This document shows positions 36,977 to 51,900 of a stretch of DNA of 64,000 nt, one piece after another (the first letter of the stretch is position 1; each line of letters begins with the position of its first letter). The stretch lies in the NCBI RefSeq assembly GCF_004324835.1, contig NW_021163023.1:2976001-3040000 (forward strand). The letters are read 5' to 3'. Origin of the DNA: Dendronephthya gigantea. Taxonomy: Eukaryota; Cnidaria; Anthozoa; Malacalcyonacea; Nephtheidae. The notes below the pieces were generated by a model. That model ran no database searches, was not told the DNA's origin, and saw only the letters and a list, made by a program, of their open reading frames with translations. Both the position numbers and the translations under genes were made by a program.

Positions 36977-39900
36977 ATGGCTGATTTAAAGCTTGTGTCG
37001 TGTTTCTGTTTATTGGCATTCCTACAGATGAAGAATCATTTTACAGAAGGTTAGCTACACTGATGTGGTTATCCTCCACCACTGAGCATCACATGCAGTT
37101 CTCCAACTGAAATCATGCAGGGGCTGCATAACAGTCTGTTTTATGTCACGCGACTGAACATGGCTGAAATAAAATATGCATTTCATCGCAAAAAGCGTCG
37201 TACGTTTGGCTGTCCAGTGGCAATCCCCCCTCCTAATTTAGGAGTAATATCCTCCTGGACGAGCCCTAGCTATAGGCAATAATATCCATAGTTGGTTGTC
37301 ACTGAAGTCAGATTCTGTATTTACAGGATGTGGTAGACCAAGTTCTCGACAACCAGGTGGAAAGAAAACAGGCATGTATTTTATCATTAGTTTTGAGCTG
37401 AGGTGGATGATGAAAAAAGCTTCGAGCTATCAGCTCCTGAAAGAAGTCGATATAAGACTACAAAAATCTATTTGCTTAGCTTAAGTGTGGGCAGAGAAGC
37501 AGAGTGAACACTGTGGGAGCGAGGTTATTTGCGTGAATTTAAAAATACTACTATCTATTAACATTCCTGACGTAACCACGCGTGTATTTGATTATTTTGA
37601 ATAAACTTGATTGGTTTTAGGAGCATATCCTGACTGTAATTTCACAAATGGTTTTGGCGGTTGGGCCGACCAAGATGATGGTCGCTGGAAGATAGTCAAC
37701 TCAACAAGTAGTGATGCTGGAATATTAACAGGAAGACAAGGTGAGGTTTAATGTAGCTCACTGTTAACAAAGGAATATTTTCTTCTTCCTCAACTATCTT
37801 GTGGATGAAAGTTTGAAAGCAGTTCTTCTCATGATATGTGTTTAACGTGAAACAAAAGCTTTTCTTTATCTTTTTCACGGTGTCAATTAAGTAAATACTG
37901 ACCTATTATATAAAATTTCTTTACAAAATTCTGCTCAGCAATCTGTGTTAACATTACACGTATCTTTTCTCCCAAGGTGTTGGTGATAATTTTGCAATGA
38001 TTGCCTCTTCATCATCTTGGTCTAGATATGCGAAGCTCTACAGTCACGACATCACAGGGTCTGTTTGCATGAGGTTTTATTTTTATCTTTATGGAAAAGA
38101 AACGGGATATTTGAAAATCAAAACAAGGGTAAAGCATAGTGATTATGAAATAACCAAGTTCACCCGCTATGGGAGTCATGGCCACAAATGGAACCTTGCT
38201 CGTATTTTCCTGAATTTTGCTCGAACTACTATTTATCAGGTATAGTGATGCAATTATAGCTACGTTTTCATAAGCCGTGAAAAAAATTAGCATTGAATAA
38301 CTGGAATTAGTAAATAAGTTGATTCTTGAAGTAGTTTTCAACTTTCCATGGCTTCAATTTATAAAATAAGCCGGTTAGGATATATTTGCTTTTGGAAAGT
38401 AAAAAACTATTTTTGAGAATTTGCTTCTCATTGCCGCTTCGCGTCCGGGAATAACAGACCTCGGCATCCTGGCTCCTTGATAGAGCGACACGAGGTCCCA
38501 GGTCCATCCCTACCAAGTTTAGCTTCCCTGCGATGACTGTACTCATGCAGGGAGTCTAAAAAAACGTTCAATAAAAAGTGTTATACAGTACAGGCTTTTT
38601 TATTTACTTTGCTTAGATCATTATTTTTGTAAATGTCGGGGATTCTAAGTCGATCATTGCTATAGACGACATCTCATTCCAAAATCATACTTGTGATCAT
38701 TTGCCGAAAGGTAAAACACTTCTTCTAGCTCATCTATTTGGACTTCCTCGAACGAAATGTCAACCAGTTTGAGCTGAACAACCTTAATTTTTAACAGCCA
38801 GTGTCGACTTCAACTGCACATTTGATTCGGGCATTTGTGGATGGAATGTAGGATATTCCGACTCACGGTTTGATCGAGGTAAGATCTCATGTCAAATTAT
38901 AACCACGATGAGTCAAACATGAAGAATCGTATTCAATCGTTTTGCGTGGTTTTGAAATGAATCGTGGTCTATCGGAAAAGTTACCTTCAAATGCACTCGA
39001 CATCGTGAGAATGATTCTCTTTAAAGTTTTGGTATCTTTGTTGTTTAGATTTAAACCAGTACGTTCTTAGCCTCGTTCAAGCAACGTTAAGAAGTCCAAG
39101 AATTTTTGAACGTGATGTCTGCTTCACTTTTCAATATCATGTATACAAATTTACGAGTAAAAAACAGCCTGGGATATTTGTATTCATTAAGGATGCAAAT
39201 AATAGTCAGTTGCTTCCAATGTGGAGTAAACGAGGATATTATGACCGCGGAAAATGGCATACAGTGAAGCTTAGGCTAAGATATGAGAACGGTTTTCATC
39301 AAGTAAGCCTTGTGTTGTATCTGAAGCTATAACGTTATTGTAAGGTAACGATTAAAAACGAAACTAAATTCTTATTTTAGGTGGAAATACGGAACGTTCC
39401 TAGCTCTTTAACATATTTTGCGAATTTTTACATTACGTCAGAGATTGGCGATTGCAATGGCATTGTAGGTTAGTAGCTACATTCTATACAGTCATTAGGC
39501 CATGCTGTTGTATAAAGGAGTAGTTAACTTTGAACTATAGTTAGTAGCATGATTATCCAACTGACGATTCTTACCCAACTGGCCGTAGCGAGAAAGTTAG
39601 AAAGAGCCTGAAATTTTCAGGTCTTGGATTGTGTCACCCGACAAGGTTAAACAGCGATTTTTTCTATACTTTTAGATGAAAAGATATTTTTCGTCTCCAT
39701 CAGGAAGACATCCCCAGTGCAACACAGGATTTCTGAAGACGGCGTTTATTGTGATAACTATCCAACATCAGAGTTTATTGCCAGGACTATTCCAAGCAAA
39801 GATTACCCGAAACCCATGTATTTATTTGATGATTCGCAGCATGTAGTATTCAGGCAGAGTGACAAACGAATGGGGGATGATTTAGTCAGTTATTTCTACG

Positions 39901-42900
39901 TCAGCATGGCTCGACATCAAGACAGTTCTGCAATTTATTACAAGATGCAAAGTGATATGTATGGACAGTATATTTCAGAGTGCAGGACAACTGCACTCGA
40001 TGGAAACTGGACGGAAAATGTTGTATATGTGAAGAATCATGAAATTCATAAAGGTAGTAGTTTGTTATAGCCAACTCAAAATGTTGTCCATTGTCAATAT
40101 TAAACTTCAAACCTTAAGCCCTAGCTCTAGGAGAATCAAGCATATTGTAAACACATGCAGTGGGCTCTACCTCATAGACCTAGTTCGCATTGGTCACCGA
40201 CAGTTGCCGATGGTTTGTTATTACTTTAGACAATGGAGATTGTCCTCCTGGTTACCTTTCACTTGGCAAGAAAGACAAGTGTTTTTGGCTAATGTGCGAT
40301 GACTCTTCAAATCCTGAATCAAGATGCTCAGAGAAACTCGGAACTCTGGCATCGCTTGACGCAGTTAGCACGAAACGTGCGACTGAATATCTCAAGTACA
40401 TCAAAGCCACAAGCATTGGAATCAATCAGGTAATTTGCCCACAGCTTCGCAAATCTCACATTCTACCTCATCCCACCCCTCCTTACGCCCTACCTCATCC
40501 AACATCCCACCCTCCCAACTAACCCACATTAGCCCACCCTATCCAAAAACCCCTAACCCCACCCTATTGAAGTGGACCAGTTTTCCCTTAGATAACAGTG
40601 CTGATGACACCCACAACTTACTTCTTAGGTCACAATTGGTTTGTCAAACGATGGTCATCGGTGGATTTGGAGAGACGGACGAGTTTATGATGACAGTGAT
40701 GGTCTTCTATTTGGTAGGAATATCAGCACGAAAGCATTTTTGTACTGGAAGGAAGAAAATAATTCATGGGTACTAAAAAGCGGTGAACCTAATGGAGTTC
40801 GACTTCACTTCTGTGAGGAGCAAGGAGGTAAATTATGATGTTTGATGTCGATTCTTGGAAAAGAGGGTTGCTTGTAAACCTTACCTTCTTCTTTGGTGAT
40901 AAATATCGAACAATCACCCTCTTTTTACCCTTGTCATAGAGAATATTGCGTACAATTCTGGATCAAATCAATCAAGTACTGCCTTGGAGTTATCTTCACA
41001 CTTTGCTGTAGATGGACTTCCTTGCACATACAGTTCAACAAAACTACTTGGAAAAGTAATGTTCTTGTGTTTTCTCTCGTTACTTCATGTAGAATATCAG
41101 TCAAAGAAGAACAACACAAAAGTTGAACCGGCTTTTATCCAACGAATTCTCACCATTTATCATATTTTCGTTGTTATCTTAGAGCTCCTCAAATTCCTGG
41201 TGGAAAGTGGAGCTTGGCGACGAAAAGGAAATATATCTTGTGCAGATTACTTGGCGCGTAGAGTCAAAGATTGATAAAGCCACTGTCAGCTTAGAAAGAG
41301 ATGATGCTCTACCAAACTTTGTAAAGGAAGTAACGTCGGATGAGAAAAGTATAATTACATGTGGACCACCATTGCCTGCCCGCTATCTCAAGATTGAAAG
41401 GGAGAAAGACGCGGTGGAGATTTTTGAAGTGGATGTACATGCCACGGGTAGTGTGTCAAATATTTGTGTGCCTACATTTGTTCGCCAGAATGAGTCTCAA
41501 CGCTATAAATACGTTTTAATCATTCAGAATACCCTCGCCATTTTGCACTGTTCATTTTACAGAACTTCAGATTTACTACGCTCTCCAACTTTTCTGTTCC
41601 ACTTGGAAAGGTAATGATCATTTTTCTGTGTTCCAGATTCCGTTTTGAATGATATACGAGGTGTTATGCAAACGGCTGGTGCAAGCAAACAAGCCATACT
41701 CACAACTGATCATGTGTTTGAACTTGCGTCATCTTTTAAAGCTCAGACAGAGACATACAAAATGCAGAAATTAGAAGCTTACGTTTTGGTATGTGCGTAA
41801 TCTTCATCATCGAAAAGATTCCTCGTTATCCATTTTCTTGTTCATGGTTTCATTGTTATTTTTAAACCTTTTAACAGGTTCCGTATGACGGCGTCTACAA
41901 CTTCGCCTTCCGTGGCCATGTCGATGCAGATTTAATTATTTCTGGACACAAGGATGCAGATGATAGTTTGATGGAGCATTCATTTAACGAATCGTCCGGA
42001 CAATTGTAATTATAGTGGCTTTTTAACAATTTAGGGAATTTAAAAAGAGTCGATTTAATTGATACCATTTTCACAAATTTCCCCTGGTGCACAGACTTGA
42101 AAACCTGTGCTTCGCGTAGGAAGAATTTCGACAGGAAATGCAAATGGAAATGATATCGCAATGTTAATCTATATTCGATTGAAAAAACTTCACGTAGGGC
42201 TGGCGCTAATCGTCAATCGCCAATCTAGGCTAAGCAACAAATATCATTTGGAAATAAATAAGCTAAAATAATAATCATATAATCGATATTGGGATCTACT
42301 CATCCTAAATTATTCTAATTTATAGGTCCTTCACGATGAGAAGGTCCTCAATCATTCTGCTAGAAGCTTGCAAGTTTTATTATGTAAAACTGTTGACATC
42401 TTTAACGTATTTTTCCAATGAGATCACTCTTAATATTGAATATAAGAACAGTTCAAATTGGATGCCGATTGAAGCGACAGAAAATCTTTTCTGGGTACTA
42501 CCAGGTACATAAATAGTTTTTAAAAATTGGGTACTACCAATTGTACCTCAATGTACTACTTTATTGTACTCAAGATTTTATAGATATCAACAAATACTTA
42601 TCCACTTTGTTTAAGGTCAACTTGAAGTTAAATTATCAGTCGACAACAGCACGGAGGAAAGCGTGTTCTTATCCTACCCAGTTAACCTAACAGGTAAAAA
42701 ACTAAATTTCTTGATTATCAGAACTGCCAGCTGCATGTGAAATATTATATGTACAAGAACTGTAGTTTTTCTGACAGTAGGCTGTGAAATCATTTTTAAA
42801 ATCGTTCTCATCTTCTGACACAGGTCGTTATAGAATCAAATGTTTGGGGCTGTATTGCGGTGACTGTCCTTTGGTAATATTCATATATTTTTCTGGTCAT

Positions 42901-45900
42901 ATTGAGTGCGTTGTTACTTCAAGTCGCAGTATCGCGCAAACTGACAAGATTTCTCTTCGTGTGGCCAAGAAATGGTTCGCTTTCCCTGGTCTGCAACCTA
43001 TTCGAGTAAGTCTTAGTTCAGTCGACCTGTGAGAGTCCCATAAACCATGCAATGAAAAAGATCACAGCTGCCTTAACACACTAAGTTTCAAGGTTTCGGG
43101 GTCACAGCGAACTTTATTTTCTTAATATCTAGTTGAAATGTTCAACATGCAGAAAAAAATGTAGTAAACCTTGCCATAAACCTCCCTCTTTTGGTGCGAT
43201 TTATATATATTATCCCCCGTCAATTTCTTTGCATTTCTTCAGATGGGTTACAAAACGAACGAGGATTGTCAATCCATCAAGGCGAACACAGGAAGCTTGA
43301 ATTTGTCCGACGCTTTAGGTTTACAAGAAGTTGGAAAAATTAATGTGAAGGGTATGTTACATTCAATGATTTTACAGGAATTGATATTTCAACGCCCGTT
43401 CAACTATCGCGTTATAAATGCTTGTATATCTTCTAGATTTTGTATTAATTCCGTTGGAATAACAGGATGTTGAATCGTTGAAACATCATACTTTATATTA
43501 ACTTATGTTGCTTCTTCGATCCCTCCCATAATTTAAAACACACTAAAACACATTTAGGGCTCTTATCTAAATGGTATGTATCCTTGCATTACCTTTGTAG
43601 CTCTCACATTAATTGCATGTGGCTTCACGCAGTCAAAATTTTGTCAAATTCGAGGAAAGAACAGTACAGTCGTTATCAATGGTTGGAGTCCTACTGAAGA
43701 CGTCGATCAGAAAGGCCGTAAGTCGGATATTTTTAAACCGCATTTTCATTAATTGCCTTCATTATGACACCGTTGTCTAACCTGGGATAAATTAAACCAT
43801 CTTTAAAAAGCTTTGAAGGTAATCTTATCTGAGGCCACAAAAGCCTCTCATGACAAGATTAGGCTTTACAAGTTATTCTTATGTGAATTAATTTCAATGT
43901 TTTAGACAAAGTGAACGCTCTGACTATGAGAGAGAACATGATTACCCATTTTTCGTACGTTGGGGTTCCGTACAACTGGATTGTGAAACGAACAGGGATT
44001 TGTATGAAATTTAGTTATAAAACCACAGGAGATAACAATACTTTATCACTTTCTTTCAAAACACCTTCTGGTCATCTCTCGTTGCTTTGGAGGTTACGTG
44101 GTAACCATGGTAATCTGTGGAAACCAGGCAGGATCTCATATATGCCTAACGAGTCGTTCGGGGTGAGCCAGAATAATTGCTGATGAATTTACTTTCCTTT
44201 GGTCGTTAAAATCAACTCAAATCTTTCTGCTCGTGATTTTTAGTTTCACTTCGAAGGCAGTATCAGTGAGCCAAACTCTACTGTCGCCATAGCAAATATT
44301 TTGATCACAACAGAACATTGTAAAGACGATAGTGGCGTGTTCCCTCATTTTGCTGACCCAGGTAAAAATATTTTGATGAAATGTAGAAAGTGTTGTACAA
44401 TTCATTCTGTCTCAATCTACCCTCTACCATTTTATTGTTAATTTTCTAGACAGTAAATGCGACTCGAGCAAATATTTTCTTTGTGACAACGGGGAATGCA
44501 TCGGTCATAGTTATGTTTGTGATGGAGATCCCAGGTGTGCTGATAAATCCGATGAAAAAGATTGTGAATGTCTCGCTAGTCAATTCAGGTGTTTGGGTTC
44601 GGGAGAATGTGTAGAAAAAAGATTCATGTGCAATGGAATTGCAAACTGCGGTGATGGAAGCGATGAAAAAGATTGTTGTATGTTTCTATTTTGATCATTA
44701 AGTATTCCTTAAATCTTCGTTGATGTTTTAGGGAAGAAATTTGCAGCATCAAACATTTAAAACGCTTTTGTTTTGTTTCAGACAAAGGTTGTGATCCTAA
44801 GCAATTTTACTGTCCTAGTGGTTTGTGTATCCCTTGGAATTCTACCTGTAATGGAGTACGGGATTGTCCGGATGGAGCCGATGAACCGAGTATTTGCGGA
44901 AACACCACTAGAAGTATGTTATTTAGTCATGTACAATTGCCCTGTGCCACACTCTTCCCCACGCCTTGCAAGCGCTACTGCTATGCTGTGTTTTTCGTTG
45001 TGCAGATCAGACTTGTAATCTTAACGATCTTGGTTGCTTGGATCATGTGAGATCTGAGGAGTTGTGTGCGAAAACACTAGGTAAGCCAGTTCCCCTGACT
45101 CGTCAGCTAGAAGATGAAGGTCTTGGACTGTTTGAAAGAGTTTTCGTTCAAGAGCTCTTTAAGAAAACCATTTCTTCTTCTCAGCGAATTGTGATTTCGA
45201 GAGAGGACTGACTTCGTGTCAATGGCATCAAGTCAATGACGGAAGCGATGATTTTGATTGGTCGATTGGTAAAGGTGAGACCTCGTCTAAGAACACTGGA
45301 CCAATGACTGATCACACAACTGGCTCTAAAGAAGGTAAATGACGATGGCATAAGCTGTACCTCAACATTCTGTTGCTTTACCTTTTCATTAAAAGCAAGA
45401 TCACACAAGCTTCTTTCAATTTTTTAGGCTCGTATATCTACATCGAAGCCAGCTCACCGAGAGTGGCCGGTGACAAAGCAACTCTTAACGCTGGACCGTT
45501 TAAAAGTGATACGAATTTCTGTTTTACGTTTTATTACCATATGTTTGGCCGACATATTGGTCGGTTGAGCATCTTTCAAAGTGGGAGGAATAAGACGAAG
45601 GTTGAAACACTTTGGACTCGAAATATCCCGGTTGATTCACGTTGGAGACCCGTTTCACTCAATATTAAATCGACAGAAATATTTTACGTAAGTGTAATGG
45701 AAAATAAAGCGTTTTTATAAACGTTTAAATGAAGAATATCCGAAGCAAATCTTTATTTCATAGTTGTCTATCGAGGGAGTTCGTGGTGATGGATCTCAGG
45801 GAGATATTGCAGTTGATGACATCTCTATGTTTCCTAAGAACTGCTCTGAGGCTCTTAATGGTAAGCAATTCCTTTCCTTAAGCGACATTACAGACATTTT

Positions 45901-48900
45901 ATTCTTCGACTGACTTTTTCTTTTTTGTCTAAAGCACACTCTCCTTTTTGCTCGTTTGAGAAACCTTGTTCTTGGAAAGAGACGTCTGGAGTTTGGTCGA
46001 GAATACGAGTTGCTAATAGGAATCTATTCATGCTCCGAGGTATTCTTTCCAATCTAAGCTATGCGTCACTGTTTTTATAACCTTCACGCTATTAGAGTCA
46101 TGGTTAGACTAGAATTAGGTTGTTGTGCTAAACGTAAAATGCAATGCACCATCAAATGTTAAACTGTTATTTTAGATCATTTTTTGAAGACGCAATCATC
46201 TGGCAAACTGGAAACTGTTTTAGCGGAACAATTTATAACCGAGTATTACCAGTGCATGACATTCTGGTATAAGTTCAAATATACCAATGGTATGACGTTC
46301 AAAACTATGCATTTTTATGATTGGAATATGATTGAATTGTTGCACAGTCTGCAGACAACGAACAAACAATGGATGTTTGGTGAGATGCCGTTAATAAGAG
46401 GAGTGAAGACGTCAAAGGTATTCAACTCATTTTATTGTGCCTTTTTGCGATTGTTAATTCAAGTTTGAAAGTTGTTAATTATTAGTTATGAAGTCTTTGG
46501 TGGTCTAAAGTCCCTTCAGATGCCGAATCGATAAACTCTCTCTAGCAACACAGATTATGCAAAATTAATCTTGCGCGCAGTTCTACTGAATCTCATGCTA
46601 ACTTCTACTGTATCGTTTGTGTCTAAATCAAACGAGTCCGATGTATAAAATTGTGCTTTTCTTTCTCCAGCTTGTGGTCGAAGTAACCATTCCATCTCAG
46701 AAAACAATGGCTTATCTCGCCATTGACGAAATTAACTTTTCTTTGGAAACGTGTTTATCGTTTCGTCAAGGTAAATATGGGATCTTTATACACGATTTCT
46801 ACGCGCTTTAAGATCTGTGTGATGCTATCGACACCTACTTTATACCTGGATTTAAATCTGTTTTGATTCAAATGGCTTTTGAATTCATTTCGTAGGAGGT
46901 TTTGCGTGGGTTCGAAAATCGTCAAAGTTTTACAACTCGTTGAAAAAGCGAAATAACGACAGAGGTGTTACAGTATTCTACGACGGACTAAATCCAGTCA
47001 ATCCACCAGATATGTCTCGGGCATTGATTTCACAAGGTTTCTTAGAAAGGATCACGCCTGATAAAGTAAATTATGTTGTTGAGGACATTCGTCTGTCATA
47101 TTCCGCAAATATCAGTTTGGGAAGCCGAGTTCTTATAAATCAACGTGTCAAATCTACAGCAATTCCGGGAATCGTGATTGCAAAGACCACCAGAAACTAC
47201 GACGATTTATTGCCTCGTTCTCTGTTAACTGTTCGTCTTAATATTAATAGTTCGGACACTCTAGTTGAAGAAAAAGATGCTTTGTTGCTTCCATATCAGT
47301 TAGACCAGCATGGTGAGTACAAATTTGGAAAAAAACTGAGCCGTTCAAGCTCAGACCTAATCTTAACCCCAGTAATATCATAGGAAATACCAAAGCCCTT
47401 ACAGACGTATCACAATTTTTAGGTCCTGCATGGCTGTCATCATTACCAGATTGTGAGTTCCCAAGTTTCAACGACAACTGTTATTTTGTTTTACAAAAAC
47501 GAAATTGGTTTGATGGAGTCGATAACTGCAAGATGGCCGGAGGTGAAGTCGCAAGATTTGACTCGGAACTTGAAGAGAAACACGCTCGAAAAACATTCGC
47601 AAAATATTTACCTTTTTGGGTTGGGTACCACGGACATAAACACCAGGGGAAGAAGTTCGTATGGAGTGATGGTAGCGAGGATCTCTATAACAACCTGGAC
47701 AAAAGAAGTCTGAATCTAGGATTGTCTGCGGGTTTGTGTGTGATGATCACGAATTCAAGCCTTTGGGAGCGACGATACTGTAGCGAGATCCTCAACGTTC
47801 TTTGCCGTCGACCTGGTAAGCAGATTTAGCTGATTCTTGGGTAAATTTAGAACAAGAGAAAGATGATCCAATATGAAGCATTAGCGAAGGTAATAGATGA
47901 AGCTATCGGCAGTAATACTAATGATCATTTTTATCTTTCTTTTCTACTAGACGTGCGAAAAACGACAATTTCCAAAGAACAAGGAAACAAAACGTTGAAC
48001 TGTTCAAATCTCCACGCCGTTATTCACATTCTTCGAGTCAAACTAAATCCAGTCAACCCAGACACTCTTGGATCAGGTCTACCTAAAAACGCTTGCGAGA
48101 AAAAACCTAATGTTACCATCCAACTACAGAGTATGTGTCAATTCCAAACCTGGTGTAGTTTATCTGCAAAATCGATACGCGACAATTGCTTTCATGAAAG
48201 AGATAATTTGACAGTTTTGTATAAATGTGTTAAGAAGGCGAATGGAATAAATCCAGGTCAGTTTTAAACTACTTGTGTTAGCAGTAGCGTTGCCAGTCTT
48301 GTTATGCTAATATTTTGATGTTCATTGACCAGTGAAAACAATTAAACTCTGAGGAAATGGATATTTTATATAATAACTCGAGACTTGCATAGCAAGACTC
48401 ATTCGTCGGCAGGCTACACCACTGGTAAATAGATCTTAAAATAAATAAATAAATAAATAAAATCATCTTCTGAAATTTTTTGCAATATCCTGTCATGCAG
48501 ATACCTCGCAGGCGAAGTCTGTATTTTGTCCACATGATTGGGAAAATTTCCGAACAAGTTGCTACAAAGCTTACCCGGCAAAAATGACATGGGACAAGGC
48601 ACTGGCGTATTGCAAGCGAGTTTCAGGCGCTTCATTGGTCTCGTTCAATGACAATACAGAGGAGGAATATGTTAGAAAAATAATGGAATCGAACAGTATC
48701 AAAATATTCCATCACTGGCCCCGTCCTTCACCTGGAAACGATTTGGAAAGAGTTGGTTTCATGTGCGAATACAGACTAGGTGAGTTATAAAATACAATAT
48801 ATATAAGATTCTTTTATATTTCAATATTTCACGTCAGGAGCATTCTAAAGTTTATTTAGTAGAAAATACCAGACCCTTAACTTTTGTGGCAATACTTTGG

Positions 48901-51900
48901 CCGAGTCATGTTTGTTACCTTAATGATGCAGTCGTTTATCATCTCGTCCAAGCAGACGCGAAGTGTTAGCTCATAACTAATGTTTTATTTAGGCAACGGT
49001 TCCTGCGATTTTGAAACTGACTGGTGTGGATGGGGAGACTATTCCTATGATGCTAGTTCTCGCTGGTATCGCGAGGTCGAACAAGATCCAGTGATTGCTT
49101 CAATATATTCCTTCTTCTTCGGTACGTGAGTACTCGTACCGGTGCATGCAGTCTTCTAACGTGTGTTCCTTTCTTTTGACCAGTGATTCAGTTATTCGTT
49201 ATCAAATATTACAACAAGAAAGACTGACATGCAGTTTTTTTACGCACACACAGGTATTCCAAAAGAATACTTTCAACCCTCCCATGACAAAGTCGATATC
49301 TATTTATTCCGAGGATTTATTCTTGAAGAGATGTTTTTGACTGCTGACAGACCAAAAGAAATTAATCAAATAACTTTATGTGTTTGGGTGTTTGTTGCTA
49401 CGAAAAATAAAACTAGAGTGAATGTGGTCTCATTTGGTGAAAAGTTAGCATTGAAAATCTATTTTGAAAGTGAGAAAGAAATTCAGGGTAAATTTTTATG
49501 ACTGGAACAGGTAAGTTGTTGGCTGTCTACATGCAGCCATGAATGCTTCACTGAGATTTCATTCAAAGAGGTCTGTTTTCATTTTTCCCGTTAGTTTGAC
49601 GAATGCGTTTGTCTCGTTTGAGACGTGGCAACATCTTTGCTTCAGTGTCGACACACAGGCAAAATTATGGAAGTTCTTTGTGGATGGTTTCATGACGGAT
49701 ATAGGAACCTTTAATTTGTCGAAATCTTATGTGACGGATCAAAGTGCTGGTGATAATATTATAAAGCTAGGTGAGGTAGGTGAGGTTGTCAATCGCAGCT
49801 CATAGCTGCAGCGTTTGGACACAAATATGCTATGTGTGCATGACCAGTTTGTTGAATTGCGCAAAATTATAAAAGAAATCTGCCATGTGAGTTTTTTGAG
49901 TGTACGTCAAAAAGGAAAGGTCACAATTGACATCTTTGTTCATGTGAAAGAATAAGTTCATTAATTTCTTCTTATATTTACTCAATATAGGGAAGTTGTT
50001 CTGAGAGAACGACTGATGAATTTAAAAAGTCTAAATGCAAATTTCGAGGAAAGATGACTAAACCCAATGTATGGTCAAGAGTTCTAAAATTTCACGAAAT
50101 TTCTGTGCTTGCAACTGGCTGTGAAACTACGGCATCACCTGATATTACCACAGAACAAACTAAATCCTTCCTTGTGAAAACATTGTCCTTCAAAAGGGGA
50201 GAATGTATTTCCAGTAAAGGTGAGCGTCGCGTGGCTTTAAAAACGGGGCAAGTCAGAACCGCTTTAAAAGATTAAACTGAACTACTTCTGCGAGAATGAT
50301 CTTAGCTTTATTTCTCGCACATCTCTATGCATGTCCAACCATGATGCATGCATAAGAAACGTAAGCACTTCTTCTCCACTTTTTCGAACCTTCCCACGGG
50401 TTTGTTTGAGTGCATATGGGGTTCACGTCACCATGATCACTTCTCAACTTGCGTTTCAGACCTAGCTGGTTGCGTATATATTTTCTATCTAATTCACTCA
50501 GCTTCTTCTATGGAACTGCAGTATCAGAACAGTCGCTTCATTCTGCAGTTCTTGAGATTATGTTTTCATTTAGGTACCCGTCTAACCAGCAATAAAACAC
50601 AACACTCATCGTTACCATCCACCCTGATCCTGGCGTCTCCTTGGATGAACGTGCTGTTTGAAAGAGTCCGTGGTGTGTGCATGCATTTCAACTATCGTTT
50701 GTTTGGGAAAGATTCCGAGCTTGAAATTTCAGTTGAACCAAGGAACACGGCGATTGAGAGGTTATGGTCCATTAAAGATTCACAAGGAAATGAATTCTGG
50801 AAGAGCGGCCAGGTTTCATTAGGACTCGTATCAGAGTTTAGGGTAAGTGAAGTGAAGTAAGAAGAAGTTGCATTTGGTGGTTTCTGATTTATTGAAGTCA
50901 TACATGTTTCCTTTCCTTGGCAGGTTTATATCACGGCAAAACTATGGTTTGTTGGAAGTGAAGCAAGTATTGATAATATCTTCTTTGTAGAAGATTTCTG
51001 TGATCCAGTTCCATCAAATGCTCAAGGTAAATGTAAGCTAAGATGTTATATAACCCTATATATAGCTATATACGCGATTCTTTCAACAGATTATTAGAGT
51101 ATAGTAAAATATTGAAGGTGTACGGAAGGAGACTATGAAGGATTGATTTTAAATGATCGTTCTCGTTTACTTCATGTATAGAATGGCACACAAAGGTTTC
51201 TGATAAACTCTCGGGATCCATTAAATCACCATATTATCCCGGGTTGTACCTAAACAACATGAGAAGATCCTGGACAATCGAAGTACCGAAGGGTCACCAT
51301 CTATTCCTGAAAATCGAGTTTCTTAATTTAGAGTTTCACAAACAATGCAAAAGCGACGCGTTGGTCGTTTTTGATAGTCGCTCTTCTAAACAAGCAGGAA
51401 TCTCGTATTGCGGAATTGATTCGATAAGCACGCCGTTTGTCTCTGCAAGCAACAGTCTATATATAGTATTCACGACAGACGAAAGGGATGTTGGGACAGG
51501 TTTTATGCTTACATATAACGCCATTCCTGGTGAGTATTTTGAAGATTAATGAAATCTCAAGAAGGGGATATTTCATGGGGATAATCCTTGATTCTGATTA
51601 TCTTGAGCAAATATTCATATGCTCTCAAAAACAAGAGACTAAAAACCACAGTTGAACTGTTGAAAACAGTTGAAAATTCATAAAAAAGATATATTTTTTG
51701 TTTTTCTCTTCCCTGCAGATAATCTCATTGAAGACATCTGTCTCGTTGGCAGAGTTCCAGGTTAGTTTTTACAAGACTGGTTGGCTCGTTCATTGGGGTT
51801 GTTGTGACCGAATAACGTTCTTTTTACTGGAAAATGGCAGCTCTTTTTTGTCTTTATCCTTTCGATTGTCAGTGAAATATTTTTTATATTTTTCATATTT

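Noticed and set aside
38440-38545. tRNA-like or SINE-like stretch in a receptor intron
   Set aside because: A few GC-rich blocks recall tRNA boxes, but no cloverleaf with an acceptor stem could be folded and no second copy is present in the window.
40435-40776. 113-codon plus-strand frame, Pro/Ser/Thr-rich at its start
   Set aside because: The first half is a C-rich intron stretch and the second half is an out-of-frame shadow of the C-type lectin exon at 40629-40827.
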